From Strix aluco (Eukaryota; Chordata; Aves; Strigiformes; Strigidae), in contig NC_133933.1 in NCBI RefSeq assembly GCF_031877795.1, positions 63,562,984 to 63,626,983 of the forward strand: a DNA stretch of 64,000 bases. Reading direction: 5' to 3'. A program made the translations under genes and the position numbers. The notes below the pieces were generated by a model. That model made no database searches. It was not told the origin of the DNA and saw only the letters and a program-made list of their open reading frames with translations. The number at the start of each line of letters is the position of its first letter. Positions within the stretch are counted from its first letter, which is position 1. This document shows positions 50,801-62,323 of the stretch, in pieces.

Positions 50801-52838
50801 TTCTTTCTAAAAGAATAGTAACAGGAATAACTTAAGTTTCTTTTCTTAAAAGCAAGGTATGTGACACTTTAATATAAAAAAAGATCTGGCATAATTGAAG
50901 CAAACTGATTTTCAAGTTCAAGTGTGCGTGGACAAGATTCACTTTACAGAAAAAAGCTGCTTGCAAAAATTCACTGTATTTTTCCCCCCTTCCTTTTTTA
51001 AATTCCGTGTTGTATACAGATCCATAGAATAATATATGTGCAGTGTCAGATAAAGGAACACTTGGTACATAATTGGTAAACCAATATAAATCTTTTAGGG
51101 AATTATTTGATTGCAATAGGCAACACTGCTATAAATAAATCCCCTTAACAAATTCCAGATCAGCACTGTGTAGGTCTCTTCCTGCCAGTTTTTTTAATTA
51201 GCTTTTTGGATAAGACCTTGATGGCTAATGTAGCAAAGTAGGCAGAGAGCGGAGGCAATTCAGGAACCTCTTAGGGTCTTTCCTTACTGTTTTCACTGTT
51301 GGAAAAAAGCAGCATATAACAAGGTTTTTAAAATATTTTCTTATCCATGATGGAGGCTGTTAATATAGATCATGCAAAAATGTGAAGCTTTCAGAAAAGA
51401 CAGTGGTTTTTAAGAGTTAAAATTTCAGTGTCAGGCATTTTGAGAATAACGACAATGAAGAAAAATTTAATTTTTCTATATGGGTTAAAGCATGGGTGTT
51501 GGTTGGTTTTTTGATAATACCTACTGTTGCATTAATGTTTTAAATTATGCCTGTTTTGGGAACCATTTCATCTGTCTGCATCCAGTTTCATCTTCTATGT
51601 GATAAGCTGTGCCATTTTTCCCTTTCTGTTTTCATAATCCAGTGCAGCCTGGAAATTTTGTTCTTCCTGTACAGTGCTTTGTTTCTGATATCTGATACTT
51701 TGCTAAATGTGTGCCAATCTTTTACTATAAAGCCTTATCTGGATAACTGCTTTATAGAGGAGTTGTGAATTTACAGTCATATGTTAATGCTGTGTAAGTG
51801 TACATAGAGGGCAAGTTTAAATCGTAATGATGTTTTAAAGTGCCTTTACTGACAGTGGCTCCAGAAAGGATAAAAACTGCAGTTCTGTGGCTGAAAGGAA
51901 TTAGCAGAGCCCAGGAAGTGCTGGGTAATGGTTTTCTTGATGATTCACAGCATGTTTATTTTTAGCCAAGAAAAAAAAATTGCTTCACAACCTGGTGGTA
52001 TTTTGAAAAACTGTGAAAGAAATCAAAAGGTTTGTTCTGGAATGCAACACTCCTATTCCAAAGTAAAAATGTGTTTAAATTTACTAATGAGAATTTATTT
52101 TTATACACTTGGTCTTTTTAATAATCCTAAATTTCACTTTATTTTGAAGATGGACTTACCTTATATTGTGGTAGAACATTTTACTTTTAATGGATTCTTT
52201 CAGGCTAAAGAGTAATCATGGCTTGTGGAGTTGCACTGTCAGTTTTACTTCCTCTTACTTGTATCGATGCCACTGTGCAATGAACTTGCTGGTTTTAAAG
52301 CAACTGCAGATTTGGAATAGTTCTGGTGAGAGAAAACGATTTCAGAAATGTTTCTAATGAGCTTTCTTTATCAGATGTCCTGGGAAAGAAGAGAATTCCA
52401 GCTTTGCTATGCTCAGGCCAAATATATCTTTTTATTCCTCAGAATGCCCATTTGGATTATGATTAGTAGAACCACAGTATGAAGTTAGGACTGTACAAGT
52501 CTCTGTCAGAAAGGACTCCCACTGACATTCAGGCTTACAGCTAACAAACGTCAGAAGTTGCAAGGTTTTTTTAAATTGACTTTTCATAAATTGTTTTGTT
52601 TACTGCATTTTTGTCAGAGTCCCTCTTGTAGAGGGTTAGGTCAGCTTTATATAGTTGGTTTAAAGAAAAACAAAAGTGCTTGACTGTGGCACTGCTAGCA
52701 CCAAATCTTTGCTTTGATCCATTTTTTTTTCTTCCTTAAGACTTCTCAAATTCTCCTGCAATAGCTATTGCCTATGTCATCTGTCTTTCTTCCTCTGAGA
52801 TAAAACTTTGAATTAGCTTTTCAATTGCTCTGTAGTTA
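47831..52838 (+). other. ZDHHC14: ZDHHC14 intron 1, no exon seen
   Basis: No repeat or exon I can name. The stretch 48,060-48,560 is AT-rich but compositionally complex, lacking simple repeats, and could be a conserved noncoding element; that is only a guess without an alignment. Confidence 0.6.
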
Positions 52839-53967
52839 GATATTGTATTGGGTTTGCGTGGCAAGGTTTTGGTAGCGGGGGGCGCTACAGGGGTGGCTTC
52901 TGTGAGAATCTGCCAGAAGCTTCCCCTATGTCTGATAGAGCTGATGCCAGCTGGCTCCAGGTCGGACCTGCCACTGGCCAAGGCCAAGCGCGTCAGTGAT
53001 GGTGGTAGTGCCTCTGTGATAACATATTTAAGAAGTGGGAAAAAGTTACTGCACAGCAGCAATTGCAGCTGGAGAGAGGAGTGAGAATATGTGAGAGAAA
53101 CAACCCTGCAGACACCAAGGTCAGTGAAGGAGGAGGGGGAGGCGGGGCTCCAAGCACTGGAGAAAAGATTCCCCTGCAATCCGTGGTGCAGACCATGGTG
53201 AGGCAGGCTGTGCCCCTGGAGCCATGGAGGTCCACGGTGGAGCAGATCTCCACCTGCAGCCCATGGAGGAGGACCCCACGCCAGAGCAGGTGAATGAGCC
53301 CAAAGGAGGCTGTGACCCTGTGGGAAGCCCACGGTGGGGCAGGCTCCTGGCAGGACCTGTGGAGAGATGAGCCCACACTGGAGCAGGTTTGCTGACAGGA
53401 CTTGTGACCCCGTGGGGGACCCACACTGGAGCAGTCTGCTCCTGAAGGACTGCACCCTGTGGAAGGGACCCACGATGGAGAAGTTCATGAAGAACTGTAG
53501 CCCGTGGGAAGGACTCACGTTGGAGAAGTTTGTGGAGGACTCTCCCGTGGGAGGGACCCCACACTGGAGCAGGGTAAGAGTGTGAGCAGTCCTCCTCCTG
53601 AGGAGGAAGGAGCAGCAGAGACAACATGTGATTAACTGACTGCAACCCCCATTCCCCATGCCCCTGTGCTGCTGTGGGGGAGGAGGTAGAGAAATTGGGA
53701 GTAAAGTTAAGCCCAGGAAGAATGGAGGGGTGGGGGAGAAGGTGTTTTTAAGATTTGTTTCCATTTTCTCTTTTCCCTACTGTGATATAATTGGTAATAA
53801 ATTAAATTAATTTCCCCAAAGCAAGTCTGTTTTGCCTGTGATGGTGATGGGTGAGTGATCTCTCCCTGTCCTTGTATTTTGTCTCCCCTGTCCAGCTGAG
53901 GAGGGGAGTGATAGAGCTGCTTTAGTGGGCACCTGGCATCCAGCCAGGATCAACCCATTACGGATAT
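52839..53967 (+). mobile_element. Solo LTR of an ERVL-type retrovirus, with 5-bp TSD
   Basis: A 1,119-bp LTR (52,844-53,962) flanked by a direct GATAT duplication (52,839-52,843 and 53,963-53,967). The ends are inverted: TGTATTGGGTT at the left and AACCCATTACG at the right (one mismatch plus a terminal CA changed to CG). A TATA-like catatttaag lies at 53,023-53,032 and an AATAAA at 53,796-53,801, both on the plus strand, fixing the orientation. A 5-bp duplication is typical of ERVL integration. It resembles an LTR family I know to be common in non-galliform birds. An internal tandem array is annotated separately. No gag, pol or env is attached. A 330-codon open frame on the opposite strand is an artefact of GC-rich repeat content. 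Confidence 0.85.
53231..53577 (+). repeat. ~45-bp imperfect tandem array within the LTR
   Basis: Units beginning with a motif like CCCACACTGGAGCAG start at 53,231, 53,275, 53,328, 53,372, 53,420, 53,469, 53,514 and 53,558, spaced 44-53 bases. A possible earlier, more diverged unit begins near 53,191. Units commonly carry a CCGTGGGAGGGA-like block before the next start. The array lies between the TATA-like box and the AATAAA, that is downstream of U3 and within the transcribed part of the LTR. Confidence 0.85.
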
Positions 53968-54016
53968 AGTTATCTTGGAAACACTTTAAAGTTTCTTGAG
54001 ACCATAAGGGTCAGAA

Positions 54017-54078
54017 TACATATGTGTGTATGTGTGCATATGTGTATGTACACATGTATATAAATATTTATGCGTATG
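54017..54078. repeat. TG/TA-rich microsatellite, left of CR1
   Basis: Interrupted alternating purine-pyrimidine tract (tatgtg, tatgta and catatg units). It contains the 15-mer acatatgtgtgtatg at 54,018-54,032, which recurs exactly beyond the neighbouring CR1. Confidence 0.85.
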
Positions 54079-54093
54079 ATTAATTATGCATTT

Positions 54094-54788
54094 ATAGAAT
54101 CATAGAGTGGTTTGAGTTGGAGGGGACCTTAAAGATCATCTAGTTCCAACCCCCCCTGCCATGGGCAGGGACACCTTCCACTAGACCAGGTTGCTCAAAG
54201 CCCCGTCCAACCTGGCCTGGAACACTTCCAGGGAGGGGGCATCCACCACTTCTCTGGGCAACCTGTTCCAGTGCCTCACCACCCTCACAGTAAAGAATGT
54301 CCATCTAATATCTAATCTAAATTTGCCCTCTTTCGTTTTAAAACTGTCATACCTTGTTCTATCACTACACTCCCTGATGAAGAGTCCCTCCCCATCTTTC
54401 CTGTAGGCCCCCTTTAAGTACTGGAAGGCTGATATAAGGTCTCTCTGGAGCCTTCTCTTCTCCAGGCTGAACAACGCCAGTTCTTTCAGCCTCTCCTCGT
54501 AAGGGACATGCTCCAGTCCACTGATCATCTTCATGACCTCCTCTGGACTTGCTTCAACAGGTCCTTGTCTTTCTTATGTTGGGGGTCCCAGAGCTGAACA
54601 CGGTACTCCAGGTGGGGTCTCATGAGAGTGGAGTAGAGGGGGAGAATCACCTTCCTTGAGCTGCTGGCCACACTCTCTTGATGCAGCCTAGGATACGGTT
54701 GGCTTTCTGGGCTGCAAGTGCACATTGCTGGCTCACAGTTTTCCATCCACTACTACTCCCAAGTCCTTCTCTGTAGTTCTGCTCTCAA
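54094..54788 (-). mobile_element. CR1 LINE, 5'-truncated, ORF2 C-terminus broken
   Basis: The best preserved CR1 of the window. On the plus strand it begins 'atagaatcatagagtggttt', the complement of the CR1 3' terminus. Minus-strand translation gives reverse transcriptase C-terminal blocks: 'VILPLYSTLMRPHLEY' and then, in another frame, '[20 protein letters not shown]', 'FFTVRVVRHWNRLPREVVD' and the terminal 'LDGALSNLV' followed by its stop at 54,181. The frame change near 54,531-54,534 interrupts ORF2. The catalytic part of the reverse transcriptase, the endonuclease and ORF1 are missing, so the copy is dead. Confidence 0.94.
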
Positions 54789-54828
54789 CATATGTATACA
54801 TATACATCTATACATATGTGTGTATGGT
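54789..54828. repeat. TA/TG-rich microsatellite, right of CR1
   Basis: Alternating tatgta/catata units immediately after the 5' truncation point of the CR1 (on its minus strand). Includes acatatgtgtgtatg at 54,812-54,826, identical to the copy on the other side. Confidence 0.85.
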
Positions 54829-57800
54829 GTCTGATTCTGAAAAATTTGAATTTTGTACAAGGCACAAGGCATAAAGAAGTCTAGCAAACTCCATGGAGCT
54901 TGTGAGGTTTGCACATGTAACTATTTTAGATGAGTTTAGAGATGGTTTTAATTCATGCTTTGCATGAGGGGATGGATTTTAGTGCAAAACATCTGTTTTC
55001 ATTCACTGTTTTGCCAAGGCAGCTGGCCTATTATGGAGAGCAATCAAGATGCTTATCATTTCTTATACTCAATTCAGGTATCTAATCATAGTTGGAAATC
55101 CTGTAATCTTGGTCATCACCTTTGGAAGCTTTAATAGAAGACCAATCTTGACACTTCTTTCTGTAGCTAAGAAGTTCTTCAAGGCTGGATGTTATTTAGG
55201 TTATATACTGTGTTGTGCAGTATTTGTGGACACTGTTACTGTATCTGGTATGTGATTGCCAGCTTTTCTGGTTGTTTTGGTTGTAGCATGATGTAATGTA
55301 GTGTTGAGAGTGAAATTAGTGTTATTTACAATTAACATTTTTTTCTAAGCTCTTAGTAGCTGTATCTAGCAATATCATGAGTAAAAATAACATTTTTGAA
55401 GTGGTTTTGAGGAAGCAAAATGAAATATTGAGGAGAAATGATTACTTAATGGCTTACTGCTTAAAAATAGTGGCTGCTATTATAGCTGAATTTCTTCAAA
55501 TAGTGAGACAGCATTAAGCAAATGCAGTACTAGGAAAAAACCTTAAATGCTGTTTGTGTTTTGTATTGGCTGTCTATTAGGGATGAACTTTATGCTCAGT
55601 GAGAGAACACCAAAATGAGTGGCTGTAAAACCCTTTGCAAAGCCTTGGCAAAGGTTATGAAAATAGGTATTAAAAGAGTAGTAAACCTACTAGGTTTGGG
55701 GGAAATATAAGATCTTGGTTTGAAAGAGTAAGGCAGCAGTTTCTTCAATAGCTGAGACAGTCTGATATTAGTTTACTGTTACCAGAAGAGAGAGATTTTT
55801 CTAATCCACTCCCCTTGCTACTGCAGCACGCAGGGCCCTTCCCCAGCCCTTTGCAGGGTGAGGGAGCTGTGCGGGCTCCTGGGGAGCACTGGCGCTGGGT
55901 GAGCAGTGGCCCTGTGCAGCTGCAAGGTGTGTAGGCAGAGCAGGACCCATGGACTCCTTCCATCACATGGAGTCCTACCTTTGTCTGTAACAGATTTGCG
56001 TATATCTATCTGATTTTTCATGCTATAGAGCAGTTTTCCAAATACACTCTACATTCAAGTTCTAATTTTGACCATTTCAAAACCATATTGCTAGTCTCTC
56101 CTTCCAAAGCTGCTTTGCAAGAGGAGAGATCGGGTGCATCTCTCCTTGACCTCTGGCCCCATGGGCTTTTTTTTTTTTTAAGAACTTACAGATTTTAGAC
56201 CTCACCTTTTAAACATACATCTTCCCACCTGCACATTTCAGTGACTTAAAATTCCTTTTACTGAAGTTGAACTTCTTAGCCTTCATATTTTGCATAATAC
56301 TTTATCAATATACTTATTGTAACTTCTAAATCCTCTGAATGAGTTTCTAACAAGCTGCAGAAGTCCATTCTTGTGAAACTTTCAGTACAAAATGTTAACA
56401 TAAGTTTCTGCCTCTGCTCCTGGTTGATCTGGTTTTTTTAATCATGTGCCTCTGTTAATCTAAGGAGATTAGTATTGGTTTCCTATAAATTAAACAATTT
56501 AGATGAGGATAGTTCTTTTGGCTACAAGTATGTAAATGTGAAGCTTTAACATTGTTACAGAATGTTTCTTACAGACAAAATTTTACTGTTCTTATACAAG
56601 TTAGTCTTTATTAAGAAGATTACTATTTAATGTAAGTGGGTTTTTTCCAGGTTTCAGGAGTTCATCAAGAATATATTTTTATCTCTCTGCAAAAAAGTGT
56701 AAATCTAAATAACTGTAAACAAGTCTAGACTTTCCCTACCTCACTTTATTTACTGTATGTTAGAGACACTGACTTTTATAATTGTTGGTTTTGGGGTAAT
56801 TGACAGGTTCCATCACTTTCTGTACTCTGTAGTGTGATTTATTATTGTCTGTGTCTTGGTTTATATTGTGTATGACTTGGTTTATATTCATATGTATTAT
56901 GAATCACTTAGTAATCTGAGAAAATATTTTTATCTTTCTGTCTATTTTTTCTTCTGTATAAAATTGGATTTACACAGCTGTTTCCACTAATGCTAATTTA
57001 TATGTCTGTTTAAATCAACTTTGCTTCATAACAGTCCTTTTAATAAATTAGGGTTCTTTAGTGTAGCAGTAATCTAGAATCAGTAGTCTGCTTTTAAAAA
57101 TGTACTAATTTGAGACAAAATCATCGAAGTAGACTGTCAAATAAAGGGTCAGCACTTTACATTAGCTTTTTGACTTATGCATGGAAAATTGAAATTGCAA
57201 AAGCAATTTTGGTCAAAACGTGATTGTGTTGTCAAAAGTGGATTATGTTCCTCAGAAATACCTTGCGCTCATTCTGTTCTCCTCTAACAGGTCAACTTCA
57301 GTTTTTCATTTTAATGGGTCATTCCACTGTTGTGAGCTCCTGTTATGATTTAAGTGAGGCAGAGATTTTTGGCAAGCCTAAGCAGAATAAGGCTTTGGGG
57401 TACTGTGCAGGTCTTTGCAGAGGGTGTGGGATCTCGAACTAGGAAATGGAAACTTTAAATCTGGATAGGACAAGGGGCAGGAATTTCTCTGGTAGTTTTA
57501 ATGGTGAAGGAATCAAAGTTAACGTGTGTCACTTCAGTATAAGTGATTTTACACATTTACTTAATTATCATTATTTCACCTCAATTGATGAGTAAATATG
57601 AAAAGAATAATGGTGGGAGATGAGACTTTCATTTGCCTATTGCTGTTGTGGGTGCCTTACACACTAGCTGGTGCCATTTTGAGTATTTGGCAGTCTTTGT
57701 TTCAGCTCTAAGTCCTTGTTCTCTATCCACCACTGCATTACTGAGCATCTGAATATTTAAAATCTTGTGGATAGAAGTAAAAACAAGCCTGTTTGCTCGT

Positions 57801-60800
57801 AGCCTTGCATTTTGAATGGCCTGTCTGTATTCCATGAAGGAATATTAAAACAAACACTTACTTTAATGGTATTGTTGCTGTCTGTTTATCCTCAGTGTTT
57901 GTGAAGTTCTTAACTGAAAGGTTCTCTCAAAGACGAGTAACTCATCTTTTTGTTAGATGTCAGCTGGATGGTCCCACCATCTCTCAGCCAAGAAGAAAGG
58001 AAAACACTGTTTTTACTGATTGAGTACTTGAAATAAGAGGGATATATCCCTTCTTCCTACTTCCTCAAATACATCATTTGCATTTTGATATCTCTGTAGC
58101 TGAACTTCATGAACTCTCAGCAATTTAAAAAATGTGAATAGCGCTTTTCTGTTAAGTAAAGAATGACAATAACACCATTCTTTCCAGAGTAGCATATGAC
58201 CATGGTGTTATGCTTGCTCAGAGATGTAAACAGTTACACACACTGGCAAACACACACACCTGAAAACAAACACAGACACAAGACGCTGAAATATAGCAAA
58301 AGTAACTGCAGCAAGCATATGCTTTTGTAAGTTTGCATCTACTTTTTAGTTCTGATTCTGTTACAATAAATGTTTGTCAACCGGAGTTATGGCTCTTTCT
58401 CCAGATTTTGGGAAATGGGCTGCATTTTTGAAAAGTTACTTTATGTCTTCTAAGGCAAACAATTCACTTTTTAAAAGCTACACGTTAGACATTCCAGGTA
58501 CTAAGATTTGGTGAGCCCATGACTGAAATAATGATAGGATTTCTCAGTCAGATAGATAAAACTATCAAGTTAGCTTTCTTTTTCTGGTTTCAGTCATACA
58601 AATACCATTCTGAGGTTTAATTAATAGTTGGACTCTGTCTAGTGTAAATCCCTTCCAACTGTGTGGAATCTTTATTATAAAATTGTGTTAAAGGAAACAT
58701 TTAATATTAAAAGTAAAGATTCAGATAAGCTGAAGTCTAATTTTCAAAATTTTTTACTGAAATCTAGATAGACTAGATGGACTGCATTTGCTCATCTTTT
58801 TTTCAGTTCATCAAATGTAGGTATTGAGTAAAACTTTGTAGTTTATCTTTGTTTACTTTCTATTTATTCAGTTCTTTCAAAATACATTCAAAAGCTTTTT
58901 CTGTGGTACTTAAGGCAAATTCAGAGTTCTATATTTGTCTGAATTGTTTTCACAAATGCAGTTATTTGCTGCTTGCTAGTCATATGGTACATATAGCTAA
59001 TTGCGTAGTGTTATTAAAAAAATCTTCCTACTTAATTTCCACTTCAATAAGCGGCTTGTTTCAGTTTTCTGGATTATCATCCCCATGGTGGAGCATGGCA
59101 TGCTCTCTGGGTTTCTTTCACATAAGACTGTGGGCATTTGCATTTCTCTTCACTCAGTTTTGTTAGTCTTCTTTCCATGCCTCTATTTTTGCTGATCTGT
59201 TGTTTCTTGGAAACAGACAAAACATCTGTTTGGATGCTCACGTTAACATTTGATCTCTATATGGCATAAATGCACACTTCTTTTCCTGTTTGTTTGTGAC
59301 CCCCCCCCTAATTAAAAAAGTGACAGAATTGTACTTTTTGTTTCAATTTCCTAATTCAAATGTTTACTTGAGCAGTTCTCTTTTTAAGCAAACTTTCTTG
59401 ACTTCCAGGATGTAAATGTCTTTTATCAGTATGTCTTCCCTCAGTGTTTTCTGTTAACCTCTGTTCAGTCCTGGTAACTTTCTTGAGATGTTTGTTTGTA
59501 CGGTTAGTTTTGGGCACCTGTTTCTCTCTGTACCCCCACCTGGATAATTTTTGTGCTTTTTGACTTAAGACATGACAAAGTGTCCTTCAGACCCAGGTTC
59601 TTATGTTCTTTAGTTCTACTGTCTTTGTCCTTCTGAGTTGGGGAGGGGAAGGGGCAGGGAAATACCTATTTACTGTCTGCTTTATCCTTTCATCTTAACT
59701 TCAGTATTTAAAAAGCTGATTCACTTTAATATCTGTTTATTTTCTATGACCTGTTTCCTCTGTAAAGTCCCTCCTACCCAGATTTTAATTAGCGTTGCTT
59801 CCTTCTTAGAGCAGTGCTTTTTGATTGAAGAAGTCTTTGTCTATCAGGAATGCTACTGTTGGATTTTTTTGGTCTATTTGTGAAGATAGTCTTTCCAAGA
59901 TGATGAAACCTTTGTTCCGCTAACCTCTTATTTATCTCCCAGCCCAATTATTGCAAACCCTTAGTACTGTGAATATAACCTTTTAAAAGTATGATTTCCC
60001 TAAATGACTCTGACAAAAGCTACTTCTCCTTTATCCAGGGAATCTGTATTTCTAATTGGCAAGACATTACTAATGAATTTCAGTATCTGACTTTAGTTTT
60101 ACTTTTCTGAATACCATCTACCCTTCAGCTTTGACATGGATATTCCTCTGTCTTTCTCTGTAGTCTCTTTAATGTGCTGAATTTAATGTCCTGAACCATT
60201 ATTTCTAATTTTTCACAGTGTGTCTTCCAGATTTTATATATTAAAGTGCAGATGTCTGTTGTTGCTCTCTAACCTTCCCTGAAAGAGCCAGTTCAGGTTC
60301 AGCTCTTTCCTGAACTATTACAGTGACTACAGCTCCCATCCATATCGGACATTTTTCTTCTGCTGTCCCTGTAGCTGGAGAATTCTTTAATCCTCTGCTG
60401 TGTCTGTGTATCCCCAGCTTCACTTGAGTGCAGAAACCAAAACTCCTGTATGACTTTCTCGGAGTCCAAGGATCCAAAATCTTCTAGGGTACTGACTTCA
60501 TGCGAAAACAGGTTTCAGTTGAAGCTTGTACACACAGGGAGTTTCCATATTTTCTATCTAATGGTGTTCTAAGTCATTTTTGCTTTGGTCTGCAAAATTA
60601 GACATAAATTAGCCTAAAGTGGATTGGGTGATATACCTATAGGGTATAAAGCCACTTCAACTTGCTTAAAGTCCTATCTTTAATTAAGATGATGCAACTC
60701 TGAGTGCAGATGAAACCTGATTAAAATCCAAAGTGCAATTGACAGTGTCTTTACATTCTGCATTGTTAGACCAAGCAAAAAAAGACTGCCAGAAGAATTG

Positions 60801-62271
60801 TTAGTAAAGTTGAAATAATTTGCAAAGCTAGTCTGAGTGTCACCTGTATAACACATAAAAGTCATAATCTGAATATACTTTTTTTGACATATATTTTTTT
60901 GTACACTTTATCAAGAAGGTGGTACTTGCTGGTCATTTTCATTGTGCTGACCCAGTTTAGTCAGTATCATGTCACTTAATAAAACAGTAGTGGTGGGGTG
61001 CACATAGTTGCCAGGGATACTTAAAAGAGAAAAAGAATCTTGGTAAAAAAGGATTGTCTGTCTCTCGAATGTTTGCATTTCTTCAGGGATCTTACTTGCC
61101 TTGTTTTTAAGATCGAGGCCATACAAGGACATACGTTTTTGTATGGCATTCATTATTCACTGCACTGTCTTTTTTTTTTTCTTTTCCCCCTCTCCCTATT
61201 TCAGACTTTGCCATTGATTGCACAGTCACAGAGTGAGCTGCAGGGCAGAGAGGGAAATGTACTTTTCTGTTGCTCAGAATTTCCTTTTGTTGGTGAAAGC
61301 AGCAGTACTGAAAGGAACAAAACTGAAGCATTCAGTGCTGCATTGAAAACGCCTTCCCCAGAAAAATTATTTTTCTCTCTTCATTATAGGTTTATAACAC
61401 TGTGGGATATAGTTCTTTCCTGCCAGATTGAGATCATTAAAACTGCTGAGTTACGACATCTTCCTGTCTAAAGGGCCTCTCAGGTGTAATAGTCTCTGTA
61501 GTTGTTTCTCTGTTGAGCAGAGGGAATGGTCCCCTGACTGGAGTCTGCAGTGTTGGAGCACCAAAGTATTTGTCAAGTGCTGAGATGGGCTTGTTGCCTA
61601 ATTAAGAAGAAAAAACATTTACATTTTTATTTGTAAGGATTGATTATCAGGATGGTTCCCTGGACAGCTCTACTGTTGCCGTCTTCCAAAAGATTCATTT
61701 CACTGTGAACACAAGGCTCTGTTGTTACGGTTGCTATCCATGTCTCATGGCTGATGTGCATGGGGGTAGAAGAGCAACACTCAGGACTCCTGAACACTGG
61801 TGATGGGGATCCCTTCCCACAGGAAGGGGCTGTGAACTAAGGGAAGCTATTATCCCACAGTTAGTTTTGGGGGAGGGCATTTTGGTGCTTCCCAGCTCAG
61901 ATGGTCAGCAAGCTTCACTACTTACTCCATTTGTAGTCCCCTTCCAGTGCTGCAGTGTTAATCCTTTTCCAATTCAGAGGTGTGTGTGTGTCATCTTAAA
62001 GATGACACTGAGCATTCGGCTTTTGGATTAGGGTCATGTGATCCGTGTTTGCTGGAGTTGATTTAATCAATTGATACAGGCATTGGGAACAAATACAGAT
62101 TTGTCCAATTTCTTAAGTAAAGATTTCTAATGGTAATGCCAGACAGACTGACTTGGAGATGTGCTTTTCTTGCAAATAGAACGTGCAAAATGTCCAATGT
62201 CTGCATTCAATATTTAAAGAAAGAAAGCAAAAAATAAAGGAAGTTTGACAACATAGGGGATTTTTTACCCA
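54829..62271 (+). other. ZDHHC14: ZDHHC14 intron 1, no exon seen
   Basis: Mostly featureless AT-rich intron. Exceptions are a GC-rich patch at about 55,807-55,965, AC-rich simple sequence at about 58,233-58,282 and a C9 run at 59,300-59,308. No frame encodes the expected second exon of ZDHHC14. Confidence 0.65.
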
Positions 62272-62323
62272 TGAAATCATAGGATTATTTTGTAATTTAT
62301 TTGGGCCTACAAATCATCTAGTT
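62272..62323 (-). mobile_element. Short CR1 3'-end fragment
   Basis: The plus strand has 'tgaaatcataggattattt' followed by 'gggcctacaaatcatctagt', which parallels the 3'-terminal CR1 sequence at 54,094-54,150 (minus orientation). Only about 50 bases survive and they are diverged. Confidence 0.5.

Noticed and set aside
52772..53764. 330-codon minus-strand open frame
   Set aside because: It runs antisense through the solo LTR; its repetitive Gly/Pro/His peptide reflects the ~45-bp tandem array, not a viral or host protein.
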